Assembly: GCF_003097515.1 (NCBI RefSeq)
Contig: NZ_CP029188.1
Location: 3,855,001-3,919,000 of the forward strand
Direction: 5' to 3'
Origin: Streptomyces tirandamycinicus
Lineage (GTDB): Bacteria > Actinomycetota > Actinomycetes > Streptomycetales > Streptomycetaceae
Length of the DNA: 64,000 bases
Positions 53,548 through 62,246 of the stretch are shown here, piece after piece. The notes under the pieces were generated by a model, which did no database searches, was not told where the DNA came from, and worked only from the letters and a program-made list of their open reading frames with translations. Within the stretch, counting starts at the first letter, position 1; every line of letters starts with the position of its first letter. The translations under genes were made by a program, and so were the position numbers.

Positions 53548-54078
53548 ATGACGGAAGCGATCCCGTACGGCACCGGCGAGACCCGGGCCGGCGACGACGG
53601 CCCGGTGCACGTCCTGCACTTCGTGCTCCTGCTGCCGCACCCGGTGGTGCGGGTCTGGGCCGCAGTCGCCACGCCCGAGGGCCTGCCGCAGTGGCTGGCC
53701 GCGGCGGACCTGCTGGAACCCCAGTTGGGCGGCGCGGTGACGCTCCGTTGGCTGAACGCGGAGGAAGGCACCGAGGGTGCCGTGGTCTCCGGGCGGGTCA
53801 CGGCCTGGGACCGGGAGGCCGTCGCCGAGTACACCGTCGAGACGTACGGCCGTATCCGCTTCCACATGGAGCCGGCGCCCGCCGACTCGCTGGCGGCCGT
53901 GCTGCGGTTCACCAACGAGTTCGCCGGACCGGACGAGCGGCGCCTCGACAACCTGGCGGGCTGGCACCAGCACTTCGAGTACCTGTCGGACGCGCTCGAC
54001 GGCCGGCCCGCCGACTGGTCCTCCTGGACGCCCGAGCGTTTCGGGCAGCTCCGCGCGGAGTACGCCGCCCGCACCTGA
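53548..54078 (+). CDS. SRPBCC-fold (START/AHA1-like) protein
   Basis: A 176-residue soluble protein with the layout of the SRPBCC superfamily. It has HPVVRVWAAVATPEGLPQWLAA at the start, and LGGAVTLRW and VSGRVTAWDREAVAEYTVET strands. The C-terminal helix contains NLAGWHQHFEYLSDALDG, typical of activator of Hsp90 homologue-like members. It may bind a hydrophobic ligand; none is known. ATG 53548 is 6 nt after GACGCT, a weak leaderless signal. Confidence 0.8.
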   Translation: MTEAIPYGTGETRAGDDGPVHVLHFVLLLPHPVVRVWAAVATPEGLPQWLAAADLLEPQLGGAVTLRWLNAEEGTEGAVVSGRVTAWDREAVAEYTVETYGRIRFHMEPAPADSLAAVLRFTNEFAGPDERRLDNLAGWHQHFEYLSDALDGRPADWSSWTPERFGQLRAEYAART

Positions 54079-54090
54079 CCGAACGGCGCG

Positions 54091-54200
54091 GCCCTGCGAG
54101 GCACGGTACGGCCCTGCGCGGCGCGGTACGGCCCTGCGCGGCGCGGTACGGCGCTACACGGCCCGGCACGGTACGGCGCTACACGGCCCGGCACGGTACG
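54091..54200. repeat. mixed 20-bp and 25-bp tandem repeats
   Basis: Three 20-bp units (GCCCTGCGCGGCGCGGTACG and a variant) at 54091-54150 run into two exact 25-bp units at 54151-54200. All five end in CGGTACG. It lies between the ends of two convergent genes. Confidence 0.9.
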
Positions 54201-54219
54201 GCGCGGCGCCGCCCGCGAG

Positions 54220-54711
54220 TCAGCCGTCGTCGCCGATGTCCTCGTGCCACAGCTCCGGGTGGGCGTCGACGAACTCCCGCATCAGTGCCGTGCACGCGGG
54301 ATCGTCCAGGACCACGACCTCCACGCCGTGCGCCGCCAGCCAGCCGTGGGCGCCGTGGAACGTCTCCGCCTCGCCGACCACCACCCGGGAGATGCCGAAC
54401 TGCCTGACCAGCCCGGCGCAGTACCAGCAGGGGGAGAGGGTGGTCACCATCGTGGTCCCCCGGTACGACCGCTGACGCCCCGCCGCACGGAACGCGTCCG
54501 TCTCGGCGTGCACCGAGGGGTCGCCGTCCTGGACGCGGCGGTTGTGCCCGCGGCCGAGCAGCGACCCGTCCGCCCCGTACAGCGCGGCGCCGATGGGGAT
54601 GCCGCCCTCCGCGCGGCCCGTGCGCGCCTCGTCGAGGGCGGTGGACAGCCACCGCCGTGCCAGCTCCCGGTCCAGCTCACGATTCGGCTCGCGATTCCGC
54701 TCCCGGTCCAT
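54220..54711 (-). CDS. nucleoside/cytosine deaminase (CMP/dCMP-type zinc deaminase)
   Basis: A 163-residue zinc-dependent deaminase. HAE (68-70, in PSVHAETDAFRAAG) and PCxxC (94-98, in TLSPCWYCAGLV) bind zinc and supply the catalytic Glu. The C-terminal region (VVLDDPACTALMREFVDAHP) resembles yeast-type cytosine deaminases. The N-terminus has a short repeated REPNREL-like stretch. The exact base or nucleoside is not known. Confidence 0.9.
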   Translation of the reverse strand: MDRERNREPNRELDRELARRWLSTALDEARTGRAEGGIPIGAALYGADGSLLGRGHNRRVQDGDPSVHAETDAFRAAGRQRSYRGTTMVTTLSPCWYCAGLVRQFGISRVVVGEAETFHGAHGWLAAHGVEVVVLDDPACTALMREFVDAHPELWHEDIGDDG

Positions 54712-54730
54712 GACCCGGTCCCTCCTGTCC

Positions 54731-55054
54731 TCAGGACGTGCCCGGGTCCTCGTCGCGCGTCGGGTCCTTCGCCCGGTCCCTGGGCTGCCCGGGGCCGTCC
54801 TCGTCGAGGGACTTCAGGAACTCGGGGTTGTCGTCGGGAGCCACCCAGCCGCCGCGCCGTGACGGACGCCGCGTGCCGCGGTCCTTTCCGGCGATCAGCC
54901 AGGAGATCGAACCGACGAGCGGGAAGAGCAGCACGAGGATCGCCCAGAGCGGCTTGGGGATGTGCCTGATCTCCTTCTCGTCCGTGGAGATGCAGTCGAT
55001 GAAGGCGTAGATGCTGAGCGCCAGCGGCACCAAGAACATCAGCACCCGAAGCAT
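54731..55054 (-). CDS. PLDc_N domain small membrane protein
   Basis: A 107-residue protein with two transmembrane helices of the phospholipase D nuclease N-terminal type (MLRVLMFLVPLALSIYAFID; LWAILVLLFPLVGSISWLIA) and a charged C-terminal tail. It has no catalytic HKD motif, so it is only the membrane module. ATG 55054 has AGGGGG 6 nt upstream. It is divergent from the UbiD-type gene; an 8-bp hairpin (55080-55098) lies between them. Confidence 0.85.
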   Translation of the reverse strand: MLRVLMFLVPLALSIYAFIDCISTDEKEIRHIPKPLWAILVLLFPLVGSISWLIAGKDRGTRRPSRRGGWVAPDDNPEFLKSLDEDGPGQPRDRAKDPTRDEDPGTS

Positions 55055-55139
55055 TGGCGGCCCCCTGCGTGCGGAGAACGGGGCCGTGGAACGGCCCCCG
55101 TGACGAGTCCAGCGTAGCGAGTGGCAGATACTGGACGGC

Positions 55140-56591
55140 ATGGCTTACGACGATCTTCGCTCGTTGCTCCGGGCACTGGAGCGTGAGGGCGACCTCAAGC
55201 GCATCAAGGCCGAAGTCGACCCGTACCTGGAGGTCGGGGAGATCGTCGACCGGGTCCAGAAGTCGGGCGGCCCCGCGCTGCTCTTCGAGAACGTGCGCGG
55301 TTCGTCCATGCCGCTGGCGATGAACGTGTACGGCACCGACCGCCGGCTGCTGAAGGCGCTCGGGCTGAAGGCGTACGACGAGATCAGCGCGAAGATCGGC
55401 GGGCTGCTGAAGCCCGAGCTGCCGCACGGCTTCGTGGGGGTGCGCGAGGCGTTCGGCAAGCTGGGCGCGATGACGCACGTGCCGCCGAAGAAGGTGAAGG
55501 ACGCGCCGGTGCAGGAAGTGGTGCTGCGCGGTGACGAGGTCGACCTGGACCGGCTGCCCGCGCTGTTCACCTGGCCCGAGGACGGCGGCTCCTTCTTCAA
55601 CCTGGGCCTCACCCACACCAAGGACCCCGACACCGGGGTGCGCAACCTCGGCCTGTACCGCCTCCAGCGCCACGACAAGCGCACCATCGGCATGCACTGG
55701 CAGATCCACAAGGACAGCCGCAACCACTACCAGGTGGCGGCGCGGCGCGGCGAGAAGCTGCCGGTCGCCATCGCCTTCGGCTGCCCGCCCGCGGTGACGT
55801 ACGCCTCGACGGCGCCGCTGCCCGGGGACATCGACGAGTACCTGTTCGCGGGCTTCGTCCAGGGCAAGCGGATCGAGATGGTCGACTGCAAGACCGTGCC
55901 GCTCCAGGTGCCGGCGCAGGCGGAGGTGGTCCTGGAGGGCTGGCTGGAGCCGGGGAAGATGCTTCCCGAGGGCCCGTTCGGCGACCACACCGGCTTCTAC
56001 ACGCCGCAGGAGGACTTCCCGGCGCTGACGATCGACTGTGTGACGATGCGCAGGCGCCCGCTGCTCCAGTCGATCGTGGTGGGGCGTCCCCCGACGGAGG
56101 ACGGTCCGCTCGGCCGGGCGACGGAACGCTTCTTCCTCCCGCTGCTCAAGATCATCGTGCCGGACATCGTGGACTACCACCTGCCCGAGTCGGGGGGCTT
56201 CCACAACTGCGCGATCGTCTCGATCGACAAGAAGTACCCGAAGCACGCCCAGAAGGTGATGCACGCCATCTGGGGCGCGCACATGATGTCGCTGACCAAG
56301 CTCATCGTCGTGGTGGACGCCGACTGCGACGTCCACGATCTGCACGAGGTGTCGTGGCGGGCGCTGGGCAACACCGACTACGCCCGCGACCTGACCGTCG
56401 TCGAGGGGCCCGTGGACCACCTCGACCACTCGTCCTACCAGCAGTTCTGGGGCGGCAAGGCGGGCATCGACGCCACGCGGAAGTGGCCCGAGGAGGGCTA
56501 CACCCGGGACGGGGGCTGGCCGGAGATGGTCGTCTCGGACCCGGACACGGCGGCGCTGGTCGACCGCCGGTGGAAGGAGTACGGCCTGTGA
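55140..56591 (+). CDS. mqnL: UbiD-family decarboxylase of menaquinone (futalosine) synthesis
   Basis: A 483-residue UbiD-type decarboxylase that uses prenylated FMN. Family signatures are LLFENVRGSSMPLAMNVYG, GGSFFNLGLTHTKDPDTGVR, EGPFGDHTGFYTP and ESGGFHNCAIVS. It should remove the naphthoate carboxyl group in the late futalosine pathway, with the UbiX-type gene (58999) supplying the cofactor. ATG 55140 lies 7 nt after GATACT. It overlaps the UbiA-type gene by GTGA. Confidence 0.9.
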   Translation: MAYDDLRSLLRALEREGDLKRIKAEVDPYLEVGEIVDRVQKSGGPALLFENVRGSSMPLAMNVYGTDRRLLKALGLKAYDEISAKIGGLLKPELPHGFVGVREAFGKLGAMTHVPPKKVKDAPVQEVVLRGDEVDLDRLPALFTWPEDGGSFFNLGLTHTKDPDTGVRNLGLYRLQRHDKRTIGMHWQIHKDSRNHYQVAARRGEKLPVAIAFGCPPAVTYASTAPLPGDIDEYLFAGFVQGKRIEMVDCKTVPLQVPAQAEVVLEGWLEPGKMLPEGPFGDHTGFYTPQEDFPALTIDCVTMRRRPLLQSIVVGRPPTEDGPLGRATERFFLPLLKIIVPDIVDYHLPESGGFHNCAIVSIDKKYPKHAQKVMHAIWGAHMMSLTKLIVVVDADCDVHDLHEVSWRALGNTDYARDLTVVEGPVDHLDHSSYQQFWGGKAGIDATRKWPEEGYTRDGGWPEMVVSDPDTAALVDRRWKEYGL

Positions 56592-57490
56592 GCGCCTCGG
56601 CGGCGGCGGTGCCGGGCGTCGGCCGGACGAGGGCGTTCCTGCGGCTGGTGATGATCGAGCACTCGGTGTTCGCGCTGCCGTTCGCGTACATCGCCGCGCT
56701 CACCGCGATGTTCGAGAGCGGTGGGGGCATCGACTGGGTGACGCTGCTGCTCGTCACCGTCGCCATGGTCGGCCTGCGGACCTTCGCGATGGCCTGCAAC
56801 CGGATCATCGACCGCGAGATCGACGCCCGCAATCCGCGGACGGCCGGCCGCGAGCTGGTGACCGGGGCGGTGTCGGTGCGGTCCGCCTGGACCGGGGCGG
56901 GCATCGCCGTGGTGGTCTTCCTCGGCGCCGCAGCCCTGCTCAACCCGCTGTGCCTGGCGCTGGCGCCGGTCGCGGTCGTGCCGATGGTGGTCTATCCGTA
57001 CGGGAAGCGCTTCACCAACTTCCCGCACGCGATCCTCGGGCTCGCCCAGGCCATGGGCCCGGTCGGCGCCTGGCTCGCGGTCACCGGGGCCTGGTCCTGG
57101 GACGCTGTGATCCTCGGGCTGGCGGTCGGCGTGTGGATCGGCGGCTTCGACCTGATCTTCGCCTGCCAGGACGTGCAGGCCGACCGCGCCCACGGCGTGA
57201 TGTCGGTCCCGGCCCGCTTCGGCATCCCGGCCGCGCTGTGGGGGGCCCGGGCCTGCCACGCCGTGACGCTGGTTCTCTTCGCCTGGTACGCCCTCGCCAC
57301 CGGCGCCGGGGCGTTCCTCTGGCTGGGCCTGGCGGTCGTCGCGGTGGCGTTCGTCTACGAGCACTCGATCGTGACGCCGCACGACCTGTCCCGGCTGAAC
57401 CGGGCGTTCTTCACCGTCAACGGTTTCATCGGCATTGCCCTGTTCGTGTGCGCGCTGACCGATCTGGCCGTCCGGGGCCTCACCCCGTAG
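56588..57490 (+). CDS. mqnP: UbiA-family prenyltransferase of menaquinone synthesis
   Basis: A 300-residue membrane prenyltransferase with about nine helices. The two Asp-rich motifs are NRIIDREIDARNP and CQDVQADRAHGVMSVPAR. It attaches the polyprenyl chain to the naphthoate ring precursor in the futalosine menaquinone route. GTG 56588 overlaps the mqnL stop (GTGA), so the two are coupled. Confidence 0.92.
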   Translation: MSASAAAVPGVGRTRAFLRLVMIEHSVFALPFAYIAALTAMFESGGGIDWVTLLLVTVAMVGLRTFAMACNRIIDREIDARNPRTAGRELVTGAVSVRSAWTGAGIAVVVFLGAAALLNPLCLALAPVAVVPMVVYPYGKRFTNFPHAILGLAQAMGPVGAWLAVTGAWSWDAVILGLAVGVWIGGFDLIFACQDVQADRAHGVMSVPARFGIPAALWGARACHAVTLVLFAWYALATGAGAFLWLGLAVVAVAFVYEHSIVTPHDLSRLNRAFFTVNGFIGIALFVCALTDLAVRGLTP

Positions 57491-57503
57491 CCACCGTGCG
57501 GCC

Positions 57504-57509
57504 TACCAT
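57504..57509 (+). promoter_or_regulatory. -10 element TACCAT for the Uma2-like gene
   Basis: TACCAT is followed by 7 nt and ATG 57517 without a Shine-Dalgarno, a leaderless arrangement 14 nt after the mqnP stop. Confidence 0.55.
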
Positions 57510-57516
57510 CGAGCGC

Positions 57517-58127
57517 ATGGACAGGGAGGCCGATCCGGCCGACGTCGCCGACGTGACCGTCACCGTCTCGGAGAGCGGCCGGCTGCGCTCGCAGCTCAGT
57601 CGGCTCGAGGGCATGTTTCCGGGCTACCGGACGGAGATCGTCGAGGGCGCCGCCCTCGTGATCGGCCCCGTGAAGCCGCACCACGCCAAGACGATCAGGG
57701 CGGTGTGGAACGCGCTGGAGGCCCAGCTCCCCGACGAGTGGGACTTCATCAGCGACGTCACGATCCCCTTCGACGAAGCGAACGAGTTCTGCCCCGACCT
57801 CGCCGTGATCCCGAGGGCCGAGAGCGAGAGGAACCTCAGCGCCTACCCGCCCGACCTCGTCGAACTCGCGGTCGAGGTGGTCTCGCCGGGCAGCGTCCGC
57901 AACGACTACGAGATCAAGGACCGGGCCTATGCGCGGCGCGGGATCCCCACTACCTGATCCTCGACCCGTACCAGGCGCACTGCGTGACGCTCTGGAATCC
58001 CGGCCCGGACGGCTATCTCGGCCGGGACACGATTTCTTACGGCAGGCCGGTCGTCGTGGAGACGGGCATCGGGAAGGTCACTCTGGACACGGCAGAACTC
58101 CCCGTGGATCCCGCGGCCCGGTCCTGA
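57517..58127 (+). pseudogene. Uma2 family nuclease-like gene, frameshifted
   Basis: The first frame (57517-57957) encodes a Uma2/DUF820-type protein with EIVEGAALVIGPVKPHHAK, CPDLAVIPRAESE and VELAVEVVSPGSVRNDYEIK. It then stops after RAYARRGIPTT. A second frame continues the family sequence from HYLILDPYQAHCVTLWNPG to the end at 58127. Inserting one C in the CCCC run at about 57946-57949 restores a 203-residue protein. It is therefore a 1-base deletion or a sequencing error at a homopolymer. Uma2 proteins have a PD-(D/E)XK-like fold of unknown role. Confidence 0.85.
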
Positions 58128-58207
58128 CCGAGGCGGCCCGGTCCTGACCGAGGCGGCCCGCGCCCTGACCGAGGCGGCCCGGTCCTGATCGAGGCGGCCC
58201 GTGCCCC
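58113..58207. repeat. 20-bp tandem repeat at the end of the Uma2-like gene
   Basis: Units GCGGCCCGGTCCTGACCGAG start at 58113 and 58133; a 21-bp variant at 58153, a variant at 58174 and a partial unit at 58194 follow. The first unit contains the TGA stop of the Uma2-like frame. Confidence 0.92.
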
Positions 58208-58298
58208 TGCGGGCCCGGGAAACGACGTTCGCCCCACCGGGCAGCCTCGGTGCCCGGGGCCCCGGCCCGGGGAGCGGGCCCGCCCGTCGGCGCCTGCC

Positions 58299-58332
58299 CG
58301 GCAGTCAGGCCGTGATCACGGCCTGACTGCCG
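58299..58332. terminator. 34-bp perfect palindrome across the rhomboid stop codon
   Basis: Both 17-nt arms match exactly without a loop, centred on GTGATCAC. It contains the minus-strand rhomboid stop (58316-58318) and lies between convergent genes, so it is a likely bidirectional terminator. Confidence 0.75.
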
Positions 58333-58906
58333 AGCGGCGGAACACGAACGCCGCCACCACGCCCGCCACCAGGCCGATGAGGTGCCCCTGCCAGCTCACG
58401 CCCGTGTTCGCGGGGGAGAGGCCCAGCAGGATCGAGCTGCCCCATATCGCGCCGACCGCGAGGCCGACGCCGATGTCCACCGGCCGGCGGTCCACGAAGC
58501 CGCGGACCAGCAGATAGCCGAAGAGGCCGAAGACCAGACCGGACGCGCCCGCCGTGTTGGAGCCCGGCGGCGAGATCAGCCAGACGCCGACGCCGTCGGC
58601 GACGATGATCAGTGCGGCCACGGCCAGGAAGCGGCGGATGCCGCCGAGCGCGGCGAGGAAGCCGAAGACCAGCAGGGGAACGGTGTTCGACGCCAGATGA
58701 CCGAAGCCGAAGTGGAGGAAGGACGCCGGGACGACGTCCGCCAGCTCGGCGGGCTCACGCGGGGTGATCCCGTACGTGTCGAGGCTGTGGCCCGTGACGT
58801 GGTCGACCGCCTCCAGCGCCCACAGCAGCGCCACCCAGGCCAGCATCAGCTTGCCCGCGGCCTTCGCCCGGTCGGTCCGGCTCGGCTCGAGCGAGGTGGT
58901 CGACAT
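58316..58906 (-). CDS. rhomboid family intramembrane serine protease
   Basis: A 196-residue rhomboid protease with six helices. HFGFGHLASNT holds the conserved oxyanion-side His/Asn, S122 in GASGLVFGLFGYLLVRGF is the nucleophile, and H175 in SWQGHLIGLVAG is its partner. It cuts transmembrane substrates in the bilayer. It lies on the opposite strand within the menaquinone cluster. The stop lies in a palindrome. Confidence 0.92.
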   Translation of the reverse strand: MSTTSLEPSRTDRAKAAGKLMLAWVALLWALEAVDHVTGHSLDTYGITPREPAELADVVPASFLHFGFGHLASNTVPLLVFGFLAALGGIRRFLAVAALIIVADGVGVWLISPPGSNTAGASGLVFGLFGYLLVRGFVDRRPVDIGVGLAVGAIWGSSILLGLSPANTGVSWQGHLIGLVAGVVAAFVFRRSAVRP

Positions 58907-58985
58907 CCTGGCCCCCAGTGGTTTCCGCGTCTTTCCCCGGAAACGTCCGGGGAACCTGCCCCGGTTCCGCCACCGGGTGGCCGGA

Positions 58986-58991
58986 TAGGCT
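58986..58991 (+). promoter_or_regulatory. -10 element TAGGCT for the UbiX-type gene
   Basis: TAGGCT plus 7 nt leads directly to ATG 58999, a leaderless start matching the consensus well. Confidence 0.6.
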
Positions 58992-58998
58992 CACTGCC

Positions 58999-59664
58999 AT
59001 GAACGACGCCAATCGCACCCCGTGGGTCGTCGGGGTCTCCGGGGCGTCCGGGACCCCCTACGCCGCGGCCGTACTGCGCGGGCTGCTCGACGCGGGCGAG
59101 AGCGTGGACCTGGTGGTGTCGCGGGCCTCGCGGCTCACCCTGCTCGACGAGACGGGGATCGCGTTCCGGGACGGGCACTGGCAGGACGACCTGCGCACCT
59201 GGCTGGAGCGGGGCGCGGACGGCAAGCCCGGCACGTTCCGGGTGGACGTGGGCGCGGTGCGCCACTGGGCGGCCGGGGACCTGGCCGCCGGACCGTCCTC
59301 GGGGTCGTACCCGGTGAAGGGCATGCTGATCGTGCCGGCGTCCACCGCCTGTGTCGCGGGTGTGGCGCTCGGGCTGTCCAAGGACCTGCTCCAGCGGGCG
59401 GCGAGCGTCACACTGAAGGAGCGGCGCAGGCTGGTGGTCGCCGTGCGGGAGACCCCGCTGAACGGCCAGACCCTGCGGCACCTGGTGGCGCTCGACGAGG
59501 CGGGCGCGGTGGTCCTGCCCGCGTCCCCCGCCTTCTACGCGGGGGCGACGCACATCCAGGACCTGGTGGACTTCGTGGCGGGGCGGGTGCTGGACGCGGC
59601 GGGCGTCGCCCACGGCCTGTACCGCCGCTGGGAGGGAGAGCTGGGGGGCTCCAGGGCCGACTAG
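58999..59664 (+). CDS. mqnM: UbiX-family flavin prenyltransferase
   Basis: A 221-residue flavoprotein that adds a dimethylallyl group to FMN, making the cofactor for UbiD enzymes such as the mqnL product. It has VVGVSGASGTPYAAAVLRGL, then the FMN segment MLIVPASTACVAGVALGLSK, and RRLVVAVRETPLNGQTLRHL. Position inside the futalosine cluster supports this role. The symbol mqnM is used for this cluster member; ubiX is equally correct. Confidence 0.88.
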   Translation: MNDANRTPWVVGVSGASGTPYAAAVLRGLLDAGESVDLVVSRASRLTLLDETGIAFRDGHWQDDLRTWLERGADGKPGTFRVDVGAVRHWAAGDLAAGPSSGSYPVKGMLIVPASTACVAGVALGLSKDLLQRAASVTLKERRRLVVAVRETPLNGQTLRHLVALDEAGAVVLPASPAFYAGATHIQDLVDFVAGRVLDAAGVAHGLYRRWEGELGGSRAD

Positions 59665-59822
59665 CCGGCCGTCGGGCGAGGGGACGGGGGTCCCGGCCGG
59701 ACGGGCCGTCCGTGGCGTGGTTCGTTCCGGATACGCAGGGGCAGTGCGGGGTGTACACCCTGCACGCCTTGGATTTCACACGTAAAATTGCGGTAGCGAT
59801 GAATAATGGAAGGCTCAGGCAT

Positions 59823-60278
59823 ATGGACGCCGTGGATAGGCAGCTCATCCAGGCCCTGCGCGAGAACGGCAGGGCCTCGTACGCCGAGCTCGGCCGGCTC
59901 GTGGGGCTCTCCGGTCCCTCCGTCACCGACCGCATCAACCGCCTGGAGGCCGCGGGCGTCATCACCGGCTACCGGGCGACCGTCGACGCCGCCTCACTCG
60001 GTCTCGGCGTCACCGCGCTGATCGGCATCTCCCTCTCCGACGCCGCCGACCACGAGGACGTGGCGCAGCGACTGCGCGACCTCGCGGAGATCGAGGACTG
60101 CTGGTTCATCGCGGGTGACGACTCGTACATGCTCAAGGTGCGTGCCAGCGACGTCGACGGCCTGGAGAAGACGATCCGCCGGCTGTCGGGGACGAAGGGC
60201 GTGTCGCGGACGCGTACCACCATCGTGCTGTCCACGAAGTGGGAGAACCGGGTCGGGGACCTGCCCGAAGAGGTCTAG
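59823..60278 (+). CDS. Lrp/AsnC family transcriptional regulator
   Basis: A 151-residue Lrp/AsnC regulator. The N-terminal helix-turn-helix is MDAVDRQLIQALRENGRASY, ELGRLVGLSGPSVTDRINRL; the C-terminal RAM domain is VTALIGISLSD, CWFIAGDDSYMLKVRASDVD. An effector amino acid or related metabolite is expected. ATG 59823 has GGAAGG 9 nt upstream; an in-frame ATG at 59799 exists. It may control the neighbouring mqnE or UbiX-type genes. Confidence 0.9.
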   Translation: MDAVDRQLIQALRENGRASYAELGRLVGLSGPSVTDRINRLEAAGVITGYRATVDAASLGLGVTALIGISLSDAADHEDVAQRLRDLAEIEDCWFIAGDDSYMLKVRASDVDGLEKTIRRLSGTKGVSRTRTTIVLSTKWENRVGDLPEEV

Positions 60279-60372
60279 GCGTAACGTGGGTGGGGCCTCC
60301 GGCGATCCGGGGGCACGCCCGGGAAAAGGCCCTGGGACAGGCGCAGTACGAGGACATCTGGGAGGCGGCCGC

Positions 60373-61536
60373 ATGGACGCGGGGCTCAAGCGCGAGCTGG
60401 AGGAGAAGGTCCGGGCCGGCGAGCGGCTGACCCGCGAGGACGGCATCGCCCTCTACGAGTCGGACGATCTGGCCTGGCTCGGCGGCCTCGCCCACGAGGT
60501 CCGTACGCGCAAGAACGGCGACGTGGTCCACTTCAACGTCAACCGCCACCTCAACATGACGAACGTCTGCACGGCGTCGTGCGCGTACTGCTCGTTCCAG
60601 CGCAAGCCGGGTGAGAAGGACGCGTACACGATGCGCATCGAGGAGGCCGTCCGCCTGGCCAAGGCGATGGAGAGCGAGAACCTCACCGAGCTGCACATCG
60701 TCAACGGGCTCCACCCGAACCTCCCCTGGCGCTACTACCCCCGGTCGCTGCGCGAACTGAAGCAGGCGCTGCCGGACGTCTCGCTGAAGGCCTTCACCGC
60801 GACCGAGATCCACCACTTCGAGACCATCTCCGGGCTGACCGCCTCGGAGATCCTGGACGAGCTCATCGACGCCGGGCTGGAGTCGCTGACCGGTGGCGGC
60901 GCCGAGATCTTCGACTGGGAGGTCCGCCAGCACATCGTGGACCACCGCACCCACTGGGAGGACTGGTCCCGGATCCACCGCCTCGCGCACGAGAAGGGCC
61001 TGAAGACCCCGTGCACGATGCTGTACGGGCACATCGAGGAGCCCCGCCACCGGGTGGACCACGTCCTGCGGCTGCGTGAACTGCAGGACGAGACCGGCGG
61101 CTTCCAGGTCTTCATCCCGCTGCGCTACCAGCACGACTTCGTCGACATGAAGGACGGCAAGGTCCGCAACAGGCTCCAGGCGCGGACCACGATGGCGACG
61201 GGCGCGGAGGCGCTGAAGACCTTCGCGGTGTCCCGGCTGCTGTTCGACAACGTCCCGCACGTCAAGGTCTTCTGGGTGATGCACGGGGTGCAGACCGCGC
61301 AACTGGCGCTGCAGCACGGTGCGGACGACATGGACGGCTCGGTCGTCGAGTACAAGATCACACACGACGCGGACAACTACGGCACGCCGAACAAGCTGAC
61401 GCGCGACGACCTGCTGGAGCTGATCCGCGACGCGGGCTTCCGGCCGGTGGAGCGGAACACCCGCTACGAGGTCATCCGCGAGTACCCGGGCCCCGACGGC
61501 GACCGCCGGGAGTCGCCGCAGCCCATGCGGGTCTGA
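60373..61536 (+). CDS. mqnE: aminofutalosine synthase MqnE
   Basis: A 387-residue radical SAM enzyme. It joins 3-[(1-carboxyvinyl)oxy]benzoate to the adenosyl radical to form aminofutalosine, the second step of the futalosine menaquinone pathway. C66, C70 and C73 (NVCTASCAYCSFQRKPGE) bind the 4Fe-4S cluster. Later segments LHPNLPWRYYPRSLRELK, GGGAEIFDWEVRQH and TTMATGAEALKTFAVSRLLF fit MqnE. ATG 60373 has GGGAGG 7 nt upstream. Confidence 0.95.
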   Translation: MDAGLKRELEEKVRAGERLTREDGIALYESDDLAWLGGLAHEVRTRKNGDVVHFNVNRHLNMTNVCTASCAYCSFQRKPGEKDAYTMRIEEAVRLAKAMESENLTELHIVNGLHPNLPWRYYPRSLRELKQALPDVSLKAFTATEIHHFETISGLTASEILDELIDAGLESLTGGGAEIFDWEVRQHIVDHRTHWEDWSRIHRLAHEKGLKTPCTMLYGHIEEPRHRVDHVLRLRELQDETGGFQVFIPLRYQHDFVDMKDGKVRNRLQARTTMATGAEALKTFAVSRLLFDNVPHVKVFWVMHGVQTAQLALQHGADDMDGSVVEYKITHDADNYGTPNKLTRDDLLELIRDAGFRPVERNTRYEVIREYPGPDGDRRESPQPMRV

Positions 61537-61721
61537 CGCACGCGGCGCCCCGCCCGGGTCGCGCCGCGGCCACCGCCCGCGAGGCCGGGCCGGGCCGGGT
61601 CACCGCCCGCGACGGCGAGACCGGGCCGTCCAGCCGCCTGGCGAGACCGTCCGGGCCGGGCCGGTCCGGGCCGTCCGGACGCCCGTCCCGGCCCCCGGCG
61701 GGGCGTTGTTATCGTCGGGTC

Positions 61722-62246
61722 ATGGCTCTGGAATTCTCGCTCGATCCGCCCGTCGGCCCCGTGCTCCGCGACGGGATCCTGGGGCTCTGGACCGATGTGA
61801 GCAATGCCGACGGGGCCGTGGGGTTCGTACCGCCGGTGAGCCCGGAGGACGTCCGGCCCGAACTGGTCCGGCACCTGGTGGCGATGGCCGAGGGGCGGGC
61901 GCGGCTGCTCGTCGGGCGGGACGCGGACGGCGAGGTCGCCGCGGCGGCGTTCCTCACGTTCAACGCGCACCGCCTGATGCGCCACTGGATCTGGCTCTAC
62001 ACCGTGATGGTGCATCCCCGGCACCAGGGCAAGGGGTACGGCCGGCAGCTGCTCGCCGCCGCCGCCGACGCCGCCCGCGGGATGAGCGGGATCACCGCGA
62101 TACGGCTCACCTGCCGCGGCGGCGCGGGGCTGGAGCGGTTCTACGCCTCGTGCGGCTACAAGGAGGTCGGGCGGGTGCCCGACGCGATCCAGGTCTCCGA
62201 CGGCGACTACCGCGACGACATCACCATGCTGCTCCCGCTGGTGTGA
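61722..62246 (+). CDS. GNAT family N-acetyltransferase
   Basis: A 174-residue GNAT. The acetyl-CoA loop is VMVHPRHQGKGYGRQLLAAA, and the C-terminal GLERFYASCGYKEVGRVPDA fits the fold. The substrate is unknown. ATG 61722 follows TATCGT (61710-61715) by 6 nt, a leaderless start. Confidence 0.88.
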   Translation: MALEFSLDPPVGPVLRDGILGLWTDVSNADGAVGFVPPVSPEDVRPELVRHLVAMAEGRARLLVGRDADGEVAAAAFLTFNAHRLMRHWIWLYTVMVHPRHQGKGYGRQLLAAAADAARGMSGITAIRLTCRGGAGLERFYASCGYKEVGRVPDAIQVSDGDYRDDITMLLPLV

